Of a stretch of DNA of 64,000 nucleotides, positions 22,800 through 35,430 are shown one piece after another; position 1 is the first letter of the stretch, and the number at the start of each line of letters is the position of its first letter. A program made the translations under genes and the position numbers. Under the pieces are notes generated by a model. That model saw only the letters and a program-made list of their open reading frames with translations, was not told the DNA's origin and ran no database searches. Origin of the DNA: Lithospermum erythrorhizon (lineage: Eukaryota > Streptophyta > Magnoliopsida > Boraginales > Boraginaceae); NCBI GenBank assembly GCA_019722365.1, contig JADFUC010002158.1:558001-622000 (forward strand). Direction: 5' to 3'.

Positions 22800-23661
22800 T
22801 GAAAAAATGAACTCTTCCAAGCAATGGAAATGTTGTCCGACCAGCCAAAACACACTTGATCACGTATTCAAATATCAAACACAATAAAACAAAGGATAGT
22901 AAATGTAAAACACACCAAGATTAGCCATCTGGCCTGCAAAAGTCACCTACGTCCTCAAAGTACTGCCCTAGAGAAACTTCCACTATTTTTGAAGTTATTA
23001 CAAGTGTGGTCTTATACAAACGATCCACGCTTCACTTAATCTAACCTTCAACTTCTAAATTTTCTAAGACTAGGATCCCCTATCTATGTTACTCCTCATG
23101 ATACTAATATCCCAAGACTTAATTTAATACAATCTCAAAAGAAAATTAATGATTGTCACAACAACGCAGTCAGAATAACTATACATTAGTTAGAAGAGTG
23201 CTGAATGCTTCTCTAACACACCGACCTTACACTACACACCCAGTATGCCTTTTCTATTAATACAAGAATGTTCTCCTAATAATAAAATATTTTCTGGTCT
23301 TCATTCTCCACCGACGGTCTTTATATATATAGTGTAGGTCTCAGAGGGTTTCCTGCCTTTCATTTATGGTAAGATGTTTGATATGAAATCCACCACCTTC
23401 CATAAGCACGCGAGCCCTTCTATAACTTCAACACTTGCCTTAATAAACACTTTGGACGCCAAGCGAATATCTTTGTCGAGATCTCTAAAGCATTGGCAAA
23501 TCTCGTGGAAAATCCTCACTCGATAAACGCAGTGCTCGAGACATCCGAAAACCCGTCACTGCTTTGACACTGGTACGATGCTCATGCATCGTGTCGTATG
23601 CCAACGGTCATGACAAATACGATCTTCATGAAAACTCAAGTCAATTATCTACGCATCAACA
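22800..23661 (-). repeat. Copia 5' LTR (right copy, 862 bp)
   Basis: Starts TGAAAAAATGAACTC and ends CATCAACA on the + strand; direct copy of 14731-15585. The TG...CA ends are intact here. Confidence 0.88.
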
Positions 23662-23941
23662 TCATCCATTCAAGGATTAAGATATTACATAATAATAATT
23701 ACATCTGAATATCCATTTTTAAAAAGATAACACAAATAAAAAAGTGTACGATCTTCTAGGAATGAATGGAGTATAAAATAAGGACTAAATCAACATTCAA
23801 TGTGCTATTCTTTCTAATCTAATCTAATCTAAAGCCATTAACAAAAGAATTTAAATATTGATTTTGAAACTATCACCCTTGCCTCTTTATGTAGTGTGGT
23901 TCGACTCTCATAAGAAATGAATCTTGTATTGAAATGGTTAA

Positions 23942-24750
23942 TGTTGGGTTCTTTAACGTATCTAAACAGTTCTAAACTTATCGGATATGAATCACAGGAT
24001 GCTACGGATTGTACAAACAATAAACTTATGAACTACAAGAGTGTACCTTTTTCTTGAATAAGTTGGCAGCGGAAATTGCTCGTCATCATCAAACATAGAG
24101 TATCTCCAAGATAGTCCATACCAAAGAAATTGCCCAAACTCTTCCAGACGCTTCACTAGAATGATTAAAACGAATCTATGAATAAAATCAAGAAACAATT
24201 CTCTTCCTGGGGGGAGGGGAGTTCTACGGGCTGGGAGGAGAAGATGGAGGGTTTGGATTTCATGCAACCAAAATTGATCATTAAAGATTTATTTAAGTTA
24301 AGCCACTTTAAATATATGCAAAACAAGCGGAGAGTTTTTGTGGAGATAAAAACTCTTCCATTTCCATCTACTAACCGCACGCCTCTTATCCCACATCACG
24401 AGACTCGATTTTTCATCCCGAATGTTTCCTTCGTATTTCACTTTATACTAGGAAAGTTTATAATACAATTATTATATAGTTCGATTTATTGTTAGTGTGT
24501 GACCTCTTAGGACGGATCGACAAGAGCAATATATTAAATAATATTAACCGACTTTTGATTTAATATATAGATTACGAGCTGACCTTAGTAAGCTATCGGA
24601 ACCCCTAATGTCGATACCGGTAAATCCTAAATATTAATTGTTAGACAATTAATATATATTGAACTTATATGTTTTGAATGATTAAATTGGTTGTATAATA
24701 AAATTGTTCAACGGGCATTTTATGAGATCTATTATCTCATAGTTCCAACA
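23942..24750 (-). repeat. Outer copia 3' LTR (left copy, 809 bp)
   Basis: Runs TGTTGGGTTC...AGTTCCAACA on the + strand and aligns with 33689-34510, including the shared run ATGAACTACAAGAGTGTACC. Confidence 0.88.
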
Positions 24751-24768
24751 CTGCCACTTGCCCTTGGA
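24751..24768 (-). other. Outer copia polypurine tract
   Basis: On the minus strand CAAGGGCAAGTGGCAG directly precedes the LTR start TGTTGGAAC, close to the common copia form AAGTGGGAG. Confidence 0.7.
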
Positions 24769-26170
24769 CAATTTATGATATAGTATCATTGATTCCTTCG
24801 ATACGCGATTTTCAGCGGTCAAGCTTTGGTAAGAAATGTCAAACTCTCGCATCAGCAATTTTGCATGATAGGTTAACGTGATATCCATCTTCATAGTCAT
24901 GTGTGGCCACCGTGATCACCCTTTAACACTCCAAGATTTCATAAATCTACCGATTTATCCGATTGTATGAATTCCTTATTGTACCCAGGTTTCCATTCAT
25001 ACTCTTGTAGTATACATAACCTATGTCGCTATAATCCTCCCTGCTACAGACGTCATACTATTGTACCCATTCATACTATTGTACCTGTGTTTCCATTCAT
25101 ACCTTGTAGTATTCATACTCAGAGTATCTATAATAATGATGTGGACTTGAATCTTGAAGCTCAGATTCAAAGCATTGTCACACAATGGGGTGTTTATGAC
25201 ATTTAAACGAAGGACTAGCTCCCACTAAATCTAGTACCACTTAAGAATTGAGAAAAATACGATACTTCTCTATATTATGCTTATACCATCAGGGTTGATT
25301 AGTCAAAAATGTGAAGTTAAATGTTGTTCTTGTTTCAACTTTATGTGTACATAAGCAATTTCTATTTTTTCAACTATTGAAGGAAGTGTCATTATCTCTG
25401 AAAGTACATACCGAATCAACAATGATCTTGATTCTCTCGCTCAAAGAAGCTACCGGAGATACCTACCAGTAACCTTTCCGTATCGCCATTGTAGTTATAA
25501 TCCAACTTGTTTCTATTCATAACTTCTCAGTTGTAATTGTATTTTATGTTATGTGAAGCCACAGTTATGTTATACTTGTTATTTTAAATGATGTTCGTAA
25601 CCTATTTATCGCTTCATTTTAGTTCAACTCTGGTATCGACATCATTTAAGTAACTGATACAAATGTAATCCCCTTTCATTTTTATTGCTCTTCTTTCCTC
25701 TTAAACAACTTTATAATGTGGAAAAAAGTTGTATCTCTTGGAAAGATACTTTCTCTAAGGTATTCATTTTGGATCCAGGTTAAATGCCTTATTAGTATAA
25801 GCATAACTCAACTTATTGAGTTCATTTTGATCTGGACTTATGAAATTTAAAGATTCAGCTATTCCTTTATCTTTTATAGAGAAGCTCATACACAACCCAA
25901 TTTTATGTGGTTGTGTTATTCTCTATTATTAGTATGTCTTTCACCTACTAATTTGTATATATTGAGTAGGTCCAACTGACTTTCTTATCTATACAAGAAT
26001 CTAGCTTCCAATAATGAATTCAAACTATTTGAACTGCTCATTGACTTATGTATATCACCAGTGCAAGAATTTACTAGTGCAAGAATCTAAACGCATTTAT
26101 TATTAATAAGAATTTAAACGCATAATCTAAACGCATTTATGATTAATAAGAATTTCACCAGTGTAAGAAT
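24769..26170. other. Decayed interior of the outer copia element
   Basis: No domain was recognised. Short local repeats are visible: CATACTATTGTACCCATTCAT-like units at about 24985-25110, and a roughly 40 bp repeat (AATCTAAACGCATTTAT...TTAATAAGAATTT) at 26088-26155 just before the short LTR pair. Confidence 0.5.
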
Positions 26171-26830
26171 TGTTGGAAATTAATAGTTATTGGTTTCACT
26201 AATTATGTCCGATGCGATAATTGTTGTAACAATTCATTTACTAGGTTAGTTAAATATGATTACATAAACAGAACATTCAACTATAGTAATTGTAATTACT
26301 AGTTGGGTTCTCATGATAATACCATGGGTTATGCCGTATCGCTAGATCTCGTTTTTACAACCCTTATAATAATTTTAAATGGCTCTATTTATATTATTAT
26401 ATGACTACATTATATGAGTCTAGAAGTTCACACACATACAATGACGTTGAGTTATATTTCATGTATGAAATAAATTGTACTTCGTAAATTGGGAAGTTAA
26501 TCAGAATCAATCTAGACTCCTATCGATATTCACCTGGGCCAAAGTGGAACTAGTTACTGGATGAGCCCTGTGTTAATTAACTTGTTAGTTTGATAGCTAA
26601 TGAGCTTTTTCTGTTTAATTAACTTGATAAAATTAATTAAATAAGTCGGTTGTCTTAACAAGCGACCTATTGCTTAACGTGGGCTAACGGGCTTAGGTTT
26701 TATTTCTATTAAAACATATAAATAACGAGCTGACTCATTAAGAAGAAACCGAACGATGCAAGATTCAGTGAGAGCTAGTTTATTTACTTTCTGAAATAAG
26801 TTAAGCAATTGATTGAACAAGGTAATTCTT
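26171..26830 (+). repeat. LTR, left copy of the short element (3' end approximate)
   Basis: Similarity to 27591-28145 runs to about 26730; the extra 100 bp are included because the right copy looks truncated. Confidence 0.6.
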
Positions 26831-27590
26831 ATCTTACAATCTAATTGTTAACTACATTATATGAACGCATAATTCATTCATATAATCATTTATTATTTCA
26901 CGATTGGTTGAAATAATAAATTCTAAGGCAAGTCTACACTTTTTTGAGAGGCAACCTGTGAGCGTTGATAAGAGAATCTCTTCTAATCTACAAACATAAG
27001 ATAAATACCACTTTTTCTCGTCGACATCACGGTTTTGGGGCAACTGCATTTGATTTACCTCAAAGATAAGGATTGATCGATGATCAATTTGCTTGGATCA
27101 TGAAATTTGTAAGTCTAATCAATCTTATGGGTTGTCATTTGTATAATCGAGGAGTCGGTTTGATCGCTACAAAATCATAGAAGATTTGGTGTATATCCTG
27201 TTCTATGAATTTTGCTTAGATGAATTTTTTGCTGTGAACTGCTGAAGCTTTTTAGCGATTCTTATACCGATATATAACTATATGTTATATGAGTTCTGCT
27301 TTGACTATGTCAAAAGGTCCGTCAAGCGATCATAACGCACATGCTAGGTGACATAGTAAGTATAACAAGAGATGTCGACATATTATAATGATTTGTCCAT
27401 CCTTGATATACAAGGTAGATATCAAATTTCCTCGGATAATCATGATGATACGCGCACCCGACGCTGTCGTATGTTATCGCATGGTTCATGGTTCGAGTAA
27501 AGAAAGTTGTGGGTGTTTTATGACACACTTACAATGCTGACTAGATCATGGTATTAAATGAATCAGAAAGAATTATCCAAGAAGTGGGAG

Positions 27591-28145
27591 TGTTTGAAAT
27601 CAATAGTTATTGGTTTCATTAATTGTGTCCGTTGCGATAATTGTTGTAACAATTCATTTACTAGATTAGTTAAATTTGATTACATAAATGAACGCTCAAC
27701 TATAATAATTATAATTACTAGCGGGTCTTTATGATAATACTAGGCTGCTATGCCGCATTGCTAGATCTCATGCATAAACGCAGGTCATTATTAATGGTCT
27801 ATTATATTATTATACGGCTGTTATTATCCTGTTTCAGAAGGTCAGCTACAGTGTTGAGGAAAGCTGGAGTTATATTTCATGTACGAAATAAAACCTGCAT
27901 TTCTGGTAAATCAAGCAATATCAGAATCAAATCTTAGATTCTATTGAGATATTCACACTAGTCGTGTGGAAGTATTATTGATGAACCGAATTAATTAACT
28001 TCTTGGTTTGATAGCTAATGAGCTTGTTTAATTGACTTGATAATATTAATTAAATAAGTCGATTTTCTTAATCTAGTTTAATTCATTAAGCTAACGGGCT
28101 AATGAAGCTTTTAGGATATTATTTATGTTAAAATATATAAATATT
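27591..28145 (+). repeat. LTR, right copy of the short element (truncated)
   Basis: Starts directly after the polypurine run and parallels 26171-26730, ending where similarity stops near AAATATATAAATATTAG. Confidence 0.65.
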
Positions 28146-29889
28146 AGTTTTTGGTGGAAGATGACATAAGTTTGATGACACAAAAACTAGACCTAAAATA
28201 TGAAAGAAATCGGCCCCTCCTCCATGGGAAGTGTGCCGAGTTCAACAACAAACAAGTAATCTTATTTTGTTCTTTCATCATCCAATATTCAACTGCGGCT
28301 CTAACAAAGCTCAAGTTCGTGGATTTAACCCGCCCCGTGCGCAATCAACTAGAGACACTATACATGGAGTGCTAGTTATATGTTTATATTTTTGTTCAAG
28401 TTATGCATATAAAATTCCATCAAGAATCACCACTTTGATAAAATTCCGTTTATCAATGAATATCAGAACATGGGCATTTTTATTTAATTAATCATTTGTG
28501 CTATGATAGTTATTGATTTCTGATAAACTAGTTATCTTGGAGTAAATCACAATAGCCAAATCGCATTTGAATATTTAAACTATCTCCGGAATTTATAAAT
28601 CCTAAATCATCATTGTCGTTCATGGTTATATCCTTAAAGCATCACCTTTTATTAGACTTACCATTGTGGTAACGGAAAGTTCAAGTTCAGGTCTTATAAT
28701 TTGTCAACTATTTGACTTGGGTGAAAGTTTTATAAGATCTTGAACTTGACTATTATGGAACAATTCCATATCACATCTATATGTGATGTTCTTGATGTTG
28801 ACTGGTTGAATATATACTATTCAAAAAGATGCTAGAAATAATGGTGGAGAATATGTAATTCGAGTTTATCAGATGAATCTAGTTCATCTAGTAATATGCT
28901 TCTTTAATAATTATAAGAATATTAAATGTTTGTTAAAGCTGACTCTCTATCATTTGAACTATTCAAATAATATTCTTGTGCTTCTAAAATACAATATTAA
29001 ATATATATACATTTATTTTACTAAATTGTTATACTAGCAATAAAATGAGAGAGCTTATATTTATTACTCTTCATAAATCTTCTATTTATGACTTTCATTA
29101 AATATCTTGCTTTAAACATTTAATTGACGTAGGTGGATGATTGTCCGATTAAGAATTTTAAGTGTTATTCGCATTTTAATCATATTATTCAAAATATATG
29201 ATTCCAAAGATTCCATCTATATGATCTTTCATTCATGTGATTGTACATTTACAATTTATATCGGGTTAGGAGATGAGGTTTCAATTCATCTTGAATTCTT
29301 ATGAGCATACATATTATGATATTTTTGTTGGTCTAACTAACATAATGGAGATATAATATCGATTTGCAATCTTTATGTAAGGATTAATAAACAACGAATT
29401 GAATTAACCTCAAAGCATAAAGAAAATCATTCATGTTCAAAACATAAATAAAAGTGTCATTCCTGATCAAAGTAGGATGCTAACTAGACAATACATGTCA
29501 TAAAAACACTAGTCTAAATAAAAACGATAAAAACTGCGATTCCGTGTCATCTGCATGTGTTCTAGTGACTTGTTCCATCTCTAGCAATCTTCTAGTCTGA
29601 CCTACATATTTCAACAAATGTCAATATAGCGATTAATGTCAACAACATTATCGTACCAGAAAATGAAGTATCTCAAGTCATAATATGATTGTACCTCTCA
29701 AGACGGATCTGTGATCGTATCTCGGTCCTGGTGGAAAGGTCCTCGTAGCAAACTTTCTTGATAGTCGCTGGGGAGCTTGAGAATGCCCCTTGCTACTAGA
29801 CTGCTCGCTCTTCTTCCCGCTCTCTTTCAAAGCATCCGGAGTGAAGCAGAACTTCTATACCCTTTTTGTACTTGTCTCCTATGATTTTC
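28146..29889. other. Unassigned AT-rich interior
   Basis: About 1.7 kb within the outer element. No domain on either strand was recognised; reading frames are short and compositionally random. It may be a heavily decayed pol or 3' region of the element that owns the gag at 29890-30437. Confidence 0.4.
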
Positions 29890-30437
29890 TCATAAATCAA
29901 GGATAAAGCGAATCCGGCTTTCAATGGATCGTGTGGACACTAATCCAGGAGAGTCCTCATGATATATGCCTTGAATAACATCCTCGCCACGCCTCGATAT
30001 TGAAATTCCTAGCAATGATATAACCCGATCAACTTCATCATATCGTATACGCGAATTTCGATTATTCATGTTGATCAATCTGCAAAACATCTCGTAATGC
30101 CTTGACTTCAGTCTATCTATGAAGTCAAACTTCAGCTGATCATGTATTTTCTTAGGGATAGAGAGCGTGAATCTCCTTCTAAAACTATGGTTCATGCATA
30201 CTTGCATTGTGAACTTAGTATCCTTCACATCACCCAAACATTTCAAGTATTCACGCTTGACGTCAATGGGATCATCATCCTCAGGAAGCCACGGGGAATC
30301 AATCTCCAATACATATTCTTTATCCTTAATTTGAAGTGTCGTCTTAAGTATTTGCAACCATTCGACGAGTTGGTGCCATCATAGTGATACTCATCAAGGG
30401 ATGTACGGTCAGGGATCGGGTTTGGGGTATTATCCAT
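29890..30437 (-). pseudogene. Copia gag remnant (UBN2-type N-terminal region)
   Basis: Starting at the minus-strand ATG whose complement is at 30435-30437, the protein opens MDNTPNPIPDRTSLDEYHYD and GTNSSN. After a frameshift near 30360 it continues LQILKTTLQIKDKEYVLEID, PWLPEDDDP and IDVKREYLK. This follows the copia Gag pattern (L-G-N-W--L---L---KKEYVL...P---P). The expected next helices are diverged, the zinc knuckle is not visible, and the frame ends at 29890. Confidence 0.7.
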
Positions 30438-31630
30438 AACGACTATAGTAGAAAATACATAAAAGCAGAACAACTAAGTCTACATGTCATAAACAATATT
30501 CTATGATCAGATAATAGAATAACTATACTAGTGTTTACAATCCCACTAAAACACACAAAGTATACCAAGAACTCACACGACATAAAACGAACGGCATCAC
30601 GCATCACATTTCGAGTTAAGCCATGCAAGCAAGTGAACAATCACATAATTATGACCATCATAACTCTCGTGATTACCAAAAGTTCATTCTGAACTATATT
30701 GGTAACCTCTCATGTCAACGGGTCCATGTCGTACATTGAAAATCACCATAAAGCAGACCAAATATACTGAATGTAAATTCAGAATGAATAGTGTAAGTTC
30801 CTGTTCTGGAACAAATAACTTAAACTGTTCTACCTGGATGGCATCCCTTTATGCGACACGCCTCGCCATACTAGCAGTGTCCATGAACATTTGGACTTAT
30901 CTCGACTTTATATTTTGGTATGACATCAACTGCTTATTTATTAGGTGGAATTTGTTATATTTTATTGACTCTTACGATCATGTCAAGCATATCTATCAAA
31001 CAAGCTAAAATATGCACCAATGAATTATAAGGGAAAATATAACATATTAATGGAAATCATGATATGATTATTTGCGGAAAATGTTTCTAAACTAGACTAG
31101 TTTTCAAACTATATTTAGTTCCATAAACAATTTTCCATTGGCCTATCCTCTTAGGTGGATCAATATCTAATAATTAATTATAACTAATTATGATTAATTA
31201 TCCCAAGTGTTTATGCATTTCTATAAATACAAAACTAGTACACCTTAAGAAAGTAATTGTATGCCATATTATCTTTGTATAAATAATAACATATCATAAA
31301 TTTCATGGCATCCATCAAATATAACATATTGTATCATGCATATAAATAATCAATATTATATTTAACTTACATAACAATAATGGACGGCTAAAATGCAAGC
31401 ACACACACAAAGATGTCAAGTTAATAATTATCAAATGAAATAAACTATTTAATTTGTTCAAGTGTAAGGTCACTGCACTAGTTCTAGTGTTCATTAATAT
31501 ATAATATTGAATTAAAGAATCTAGTATGAATTTTAATTGTGATAAAAACACCAAATTCACACATCCCGGATCCTTAAATGACATATATTAATCTAAAACA
31601 CATAATATGCAATATGAATAAAGAGTTCTT
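30438..31630 (-). other. Leader upstream of the copia gag
   Basis: About 1.2 kb of AT-rich sequence between the gag ATG and the internal LTR region, without coding features. Long leaders between LTR and gag are usual in this kind of plant copia element. Confidence 0.4.
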
Positions 31631-32534
31631 ACATGGCAATGAAATACTTAATGAAATCAACCTCCCTCAAGCCAATGCCACGCGTGAATCCCTCGCAAAG
31701 CTCTCTCCAATCGCTTGTCCAACACCAAAAGGATGTCCTCTAGATTGTACACACCAGGAGGGAATCGAATTCGAGAGCTTGAACTTGCTAGAGTTGTTGA
31801 GGAACAAAATGGAAGAGAAAACTCTTCCAAAGGGGAGGGGGGCGCACGGTTCTAGGTAGAGAGAGGCAAGGGTTTTTTATTTCATCTTATGAAAAAAAAC
31901 CTTGCCTCTTCCTTAAATACCATTTCCGGCTAATTTTCACCCATTAATCAACTCATTAAAAATCGCTTAACACGCTAACTTAATCGTATCAAAGCATGCG
32001 TTTCTAATCAAATAATGAGTCACTAGTTATTGTTCTTATTTTAATTAACTTAAATAAGTCAATTAAAATACTAATTCCATTCACTATCAAATAACTTAAT
32101 GCTTATTCATCACTTAATGCTAATTGATTAAACTTTGCAAGTTTAACTAATTGATGTTCATCAATATATATTTGACAAATATATATATATGTTGAGATAC
32201 ATCTCTCAATTTATATGTCTCATTTAATTTTCATGCATAAAATATAATTCTAATATCATCAGATGCGGTGTGACCTTCAGCTCGATAATAGTAAGTTGTA
32301 TAATAATAATAATAATTGACCAATTACTATTATTATAACGATTAATGAGTAAAGATCTCGCAATCACTCATAACCACTTAAATTATCATGAGAACCCATA
32401 CTAGTAATATACAATTACTATGCTAACACTAAATTCCAAAGAATCACATTTAACTAACCCGTAAACGACCGATACACAATTATCGCAATGCATATAATAA
32501 TAAAAGGGAATCAATTTTTCATTGATTTCCAACA
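31631..32534 (-). repeat. Isolated minus-orientation copia LTR
   Basis: On the minus strand it begins TGTTGGAAATCAATG at 32534, the same start as the plus-orientation LTRs at 26171 and 27591, and shares segments with them (GATAATTGTGTATCGG, then GGTTCTCATGATAATTTAAG). Its downstream part includes a U5-like stretch with a long purine/pyrimidine foldback at 31868-31912 (CAAGGGTTTTTTATTTCATC / GATG...AAAAAAAACCTTG). The 3' limit is approximate; no partner LTR in the same orientation was found. Confidence 0.55.
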
Positions 32535-33670
32535 TAAATTGTGTTAATTAATATCAAATATTAAAATAACCAGTTTTTCTAAAAATACTATTCTACACTT
32601 ATGATGATTAATTCCTAAATTATGTTATAATTTGAAACTCTAATTATCTAATAATCTCAAGTCTCAATTCAATTAAATCAAATTCATAATTTTACTAATA
32701 AACCTAATCAAAATTAGAATTTAATTGACCTAAGTCCATTAGCTTTAATTGATTCCAAGAAACAACTAATATTTAATCTAATCTAATTAGAACTAATTTC
32801 AATGTGATTATTATAATTGATTAAAATTATTTTTCATCAAAAAATTAAATTAATTCAATTCAATTGATGTCCAATAAATCAATTCTAGTTAAAATCCATT
32901 AATAATTGAGTTTGGATCAAACCAAAACTCAATTGGCCCCTTTAAGTATCGACGGACCAATACAATGGCCTGGGCCAGGTTAAACGCTGGCCGGCCAAAT
33001 TCCCATCCGCCCAATACCTGCCAATCCAACGCAGTTAAGCACGCGGACCTGACATCGGACGCCAGCTGCCCATATGTTCAAAATAAATTAACGCCCGTAA
33101 TACACATTCGTCATTAATGCCTGCCTAATGCATCGATATTGTCATCACTGACGTGTCATGCCACGTCATCACCGATGCGGGTACCGGTGACCCTGGGCTC
33201 GGCACATGGTAGTGACTCGATGCCACGTGTCATCACACATGTCATCCACGCCACAAATACAACCGGGTCGGGTTACCGAGTGACTGCTTCACCAAGTCAA
33301 CTCGCTGGCTGACCAGTGACGCCACCGGGCCGACGCCACTTTGGCTGACGTGGTAGCACAACTTTGACTTTTCCGCCTAATACGATTTAGTACGTAATCC
33401 GATGGATTTTACTCAAGCCAATTAATAAATTGATAAAAAAATTAATTCAAAAAATTCAGAAAAAATTCTCATCAGAAATATTATTTGAAAATTTTTCACA
33501 TTGATAAATTTCAAAAATAATTAATGATTAATTAAATTTAGTTATTTTATTAACATAATTCATCAAAAAGAATTAAAACACTATAAAACACAAATTAAAC
33601 ATGCAAAACAATACACAATTCATCAAAAAAATATTTTTCATCCATTGTTTACATAATTGTAATCACGTAA
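32535..33670 (-). other. 5' leader of the outer copia element with a GC-rich segment
   Basis: AT-rich sequence at 32535-32930 and 33400-33670 surrounds an unusually GC-rich stretch at about 32930-33365 with repeated ACGTCA/ACGTGT-type motifs (for example GACGTGTCATGCCACGTCAT at 33150-33169). No open frame. It may be regulatory leader sequence. Confidence 0.45.
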
Positions 33671-33688
33671 CCTGAGCTCTGAGGCCAC
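33671..33688 (-). other. Primer binding site (initiator Met tRNA type), outer copia
   Basis: Next to the right LTR the minus strand reads GTGGCCTCAGAGCTCAGG, compared with TGGTATCAGAGCC for the iMet PBS. TCAGAGC is intact. Confidence 0.65.
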
Positions 33689-34510
33689 CGTTGGGTTCTT
33701 TAACGTAGCTAAACGATTCTAAACGTATCGGATACGAATCCCTGGATGCTACGGATTTTACAAAAATAATAAACTTATGAACTACAAGAGTGTACCTTTT
33801 TCTTGAATAAGTTGGCCGTGAAAATTGTTTGCTCACAATACTCAATGTAGAGTATCTCCAAGATAATCCATACACCAAGAAATTGGCCGAACTCTCCGTA
33901 CGCTTTACTGTAACAATTAAAAGCTTAAACTATTTAATAAAATTTTAAAAGAGAAATAATTCTCTCTTCGGGGGTGTTCGGCGCCCATGGGAGGAGAAGA
34001 GGAGGTTTTGATCTCATGCAAATCAAAATTATGAGCATTAGAGATTTGTTCAGGTTAAAAAAACCACTTTAAATAGCAAACAAGCGAGTAGCTTTGTATA
34101 AAACTCCTCCATTCCCATATACTCCAACCGCTACTGCCCCTCTATCTCACATCCCGAGACTCAATTTTTCACCCTCACTGTTTACCTCGTGTTTCACTCT
34201 TTATACTGAAAGTTTATAATACAATTATTATATAGTTCGATTTATCAGTAGCGTGATAACCTCTGTGCATCTTTAACGATAGTTGTTAATATATTAAACA
34301 ATACTAACCGACTATTGATTTAATATATAGATTACGAGCTGACTCTAGTAAGCCATCGTAACACCAAATGTCGATATCGGTAAATCCTAAATACTAATTG
34401 TCTAACAATTAATATATATTGAACTTATATGTTTTGAGTGATTAAATCGGTTGTACAATCAAAATTTTCAACGGACATTTTATGAGATCCATTATCTCAT
34501 AGTTCTAACA
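33689..34510 (-). repeat. Outer copia 5' LTR (right copy, 822 bp)
   Basis: Direct copy of 23942-24750. The + strand start is mutated to CGTTGGGTTC; the end is AGTTCTAACA. Confidence 0.88.
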
Positions 34511-35101
34511 GTTAAAAGGAAAACCCTAGTCCCCTAATCAATTTGAGTACATCCTCGACACCTCCACGATATTCCGCTGTAGACCTCGAGACGTTAGTGC
34601 ATATGGTTATAACATAACTATTTCATGATGTGTGTTTATAAAACATATAAGTCCTTTAATTAAAAAAAAAAGTATGTAATCATTAATATAGATGGTATTT
34701 CCTCCAATCCATTTTAATTGACTTTCTTACATATTGAGATAAATCTTTAATCCTCAATTACTTTTTAATTATATTATTAAAAAAATTAATATTGTGAAAG
34801 TATTTTAAAAGATGAATCTAATTGTAGCAATTTTATTTTTAGAATAATAAATAATTAATAATTGATTGTCAAAGTTTAATTCAAAAAAGTCAAACGATAA
34901 TTAAGGTGGTTGGATACCTTTTTTGTACCCCATTAAGTACTTGTCCATTAATTAATTTTACACCATAGTATTTTGTAAACATGAGATAATTATGATTTTG
35001 TAAACATCATGAGATAATTATGATGTAATAACATAACACATGTTGCATGAACATACAACACGAGGAATACAATATGACCCATAAATGGATAGTCGATTAG
35101 G

Positions 35102-35207
35102 AGCCATAAAAGGAAACAACAATAAATGAATTTAAACCTTAGGTAAGTGGACCAAGCCATAAAAAGAAACAACAATAAATGACTCCAAATTTTAGGTAAG
35201 TGGACCT
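35102..35207. repeat. Tandem duplication, about 53 bp unit
   Basis: AGCCATAAAAGGAAACAACA...GGTAAGTGGACC at 35102-35153 is repeated with few changes at 35155-35207. Confidence 0.75.
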
Positions 35208-35430
35208 ACAAATAAGTTTGTTATTTCCTCCAATTTATTTTAATTAATATTTTTATTTTTCAGATAATCTTTAATCATTATTATATTTATTATTTATTGT
35301 AAAAAAATTAATCATTAGTTATATTTATTACTTATTGTAAAAAATATCAATTTGATATAGTCTCTTTAAAAAAATATTTTAATAATATTATTTTATTGTT
35401 ATTTTTCTTAACATAATTAGAAATAAATTG

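Larger units (their letters stand above)
14726..23666 (-). mobile_element. Ty1/copia LTR retrotransposon, Sirevirus-like (about 8.9 kb)
   Basis: Direct LTRs at 14731-15585 and 22800-23661 are flanked by the 5 bp duplication TCATC at 14726-14730 and 23662-23666. A PBS abuts the right LTR and a PPT the left one, so the element reads on the minus strand. Coding remnants appear in the copia order gag, integrase, RT, RNase H, followed by about 2.8 kb holding a possible third ORF. LTRs near 860 bp, overall length and an extra ORF after pol fit the Sirevirus (SIRE/Maximus) lineage; that is an inference. Frames are broken throughout. Confidence 0.9.
26171..28145 (+). mobile_element. Short non-autonomous copia-type LTR pair
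   Basis: TGTTGGAAATTAATAGTTAT at 26171 and TGTTTGAAATCAATAGTTAT at 27591 start two direct copies sharing about 550 bp, including a run around GATAATTGTTGTAACAATTC. Only about 0.8 kb separates them, with no coding capacity. The purine run AAGAAGTGGGAG at 27579-27590 sits just before the second copy, as a PPT should, so the orientation is plus, opposite to the surrounding element. The right copy is cut off at about 28145, so no TSD can be seen. Confidence 0.7.
23937..34515 (-). mobile_element. Large copia-type LTR element with nested insertions (about 10.6 kb)
   Basis: LTRs 23942-24750 and 33689-34510 are direct copies flanked by the 5 bp duplication GTTAA (23937-23941 and 34511-34515). The PBS lies at the right LTR and the PPT at the left, so orientation is minus. 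The interior lacks a recognisable pol; it holds a gag remnant, an internal minus LTR and a short plus-orientation LTR pair, so it is a mosaic of at least two or three copia relatives. Superfamily is judged from the LTR ends TGTTGG...CCAACA, PPT form and gag type. Confidence 0.85.

Noticed and set aside
24967..25206. Short direct repeats (CATACTATTGTACC) considered as a CRISPR-like array
   Set aside because: Repeats are few, imperfect and not regularly spaced; the DNA is plant nuclear.
30712..31008. 98-codon + strand open frame
   Set aside because: Lies antisense in the copia gag leader, with no recognisable domain.
31578..31859. 93-codon + strand frame ending in a Gly/Arg-rich tail
   Set aside because: It is the complement of the U5-like part of the minus copia LTR; no family resemblance.
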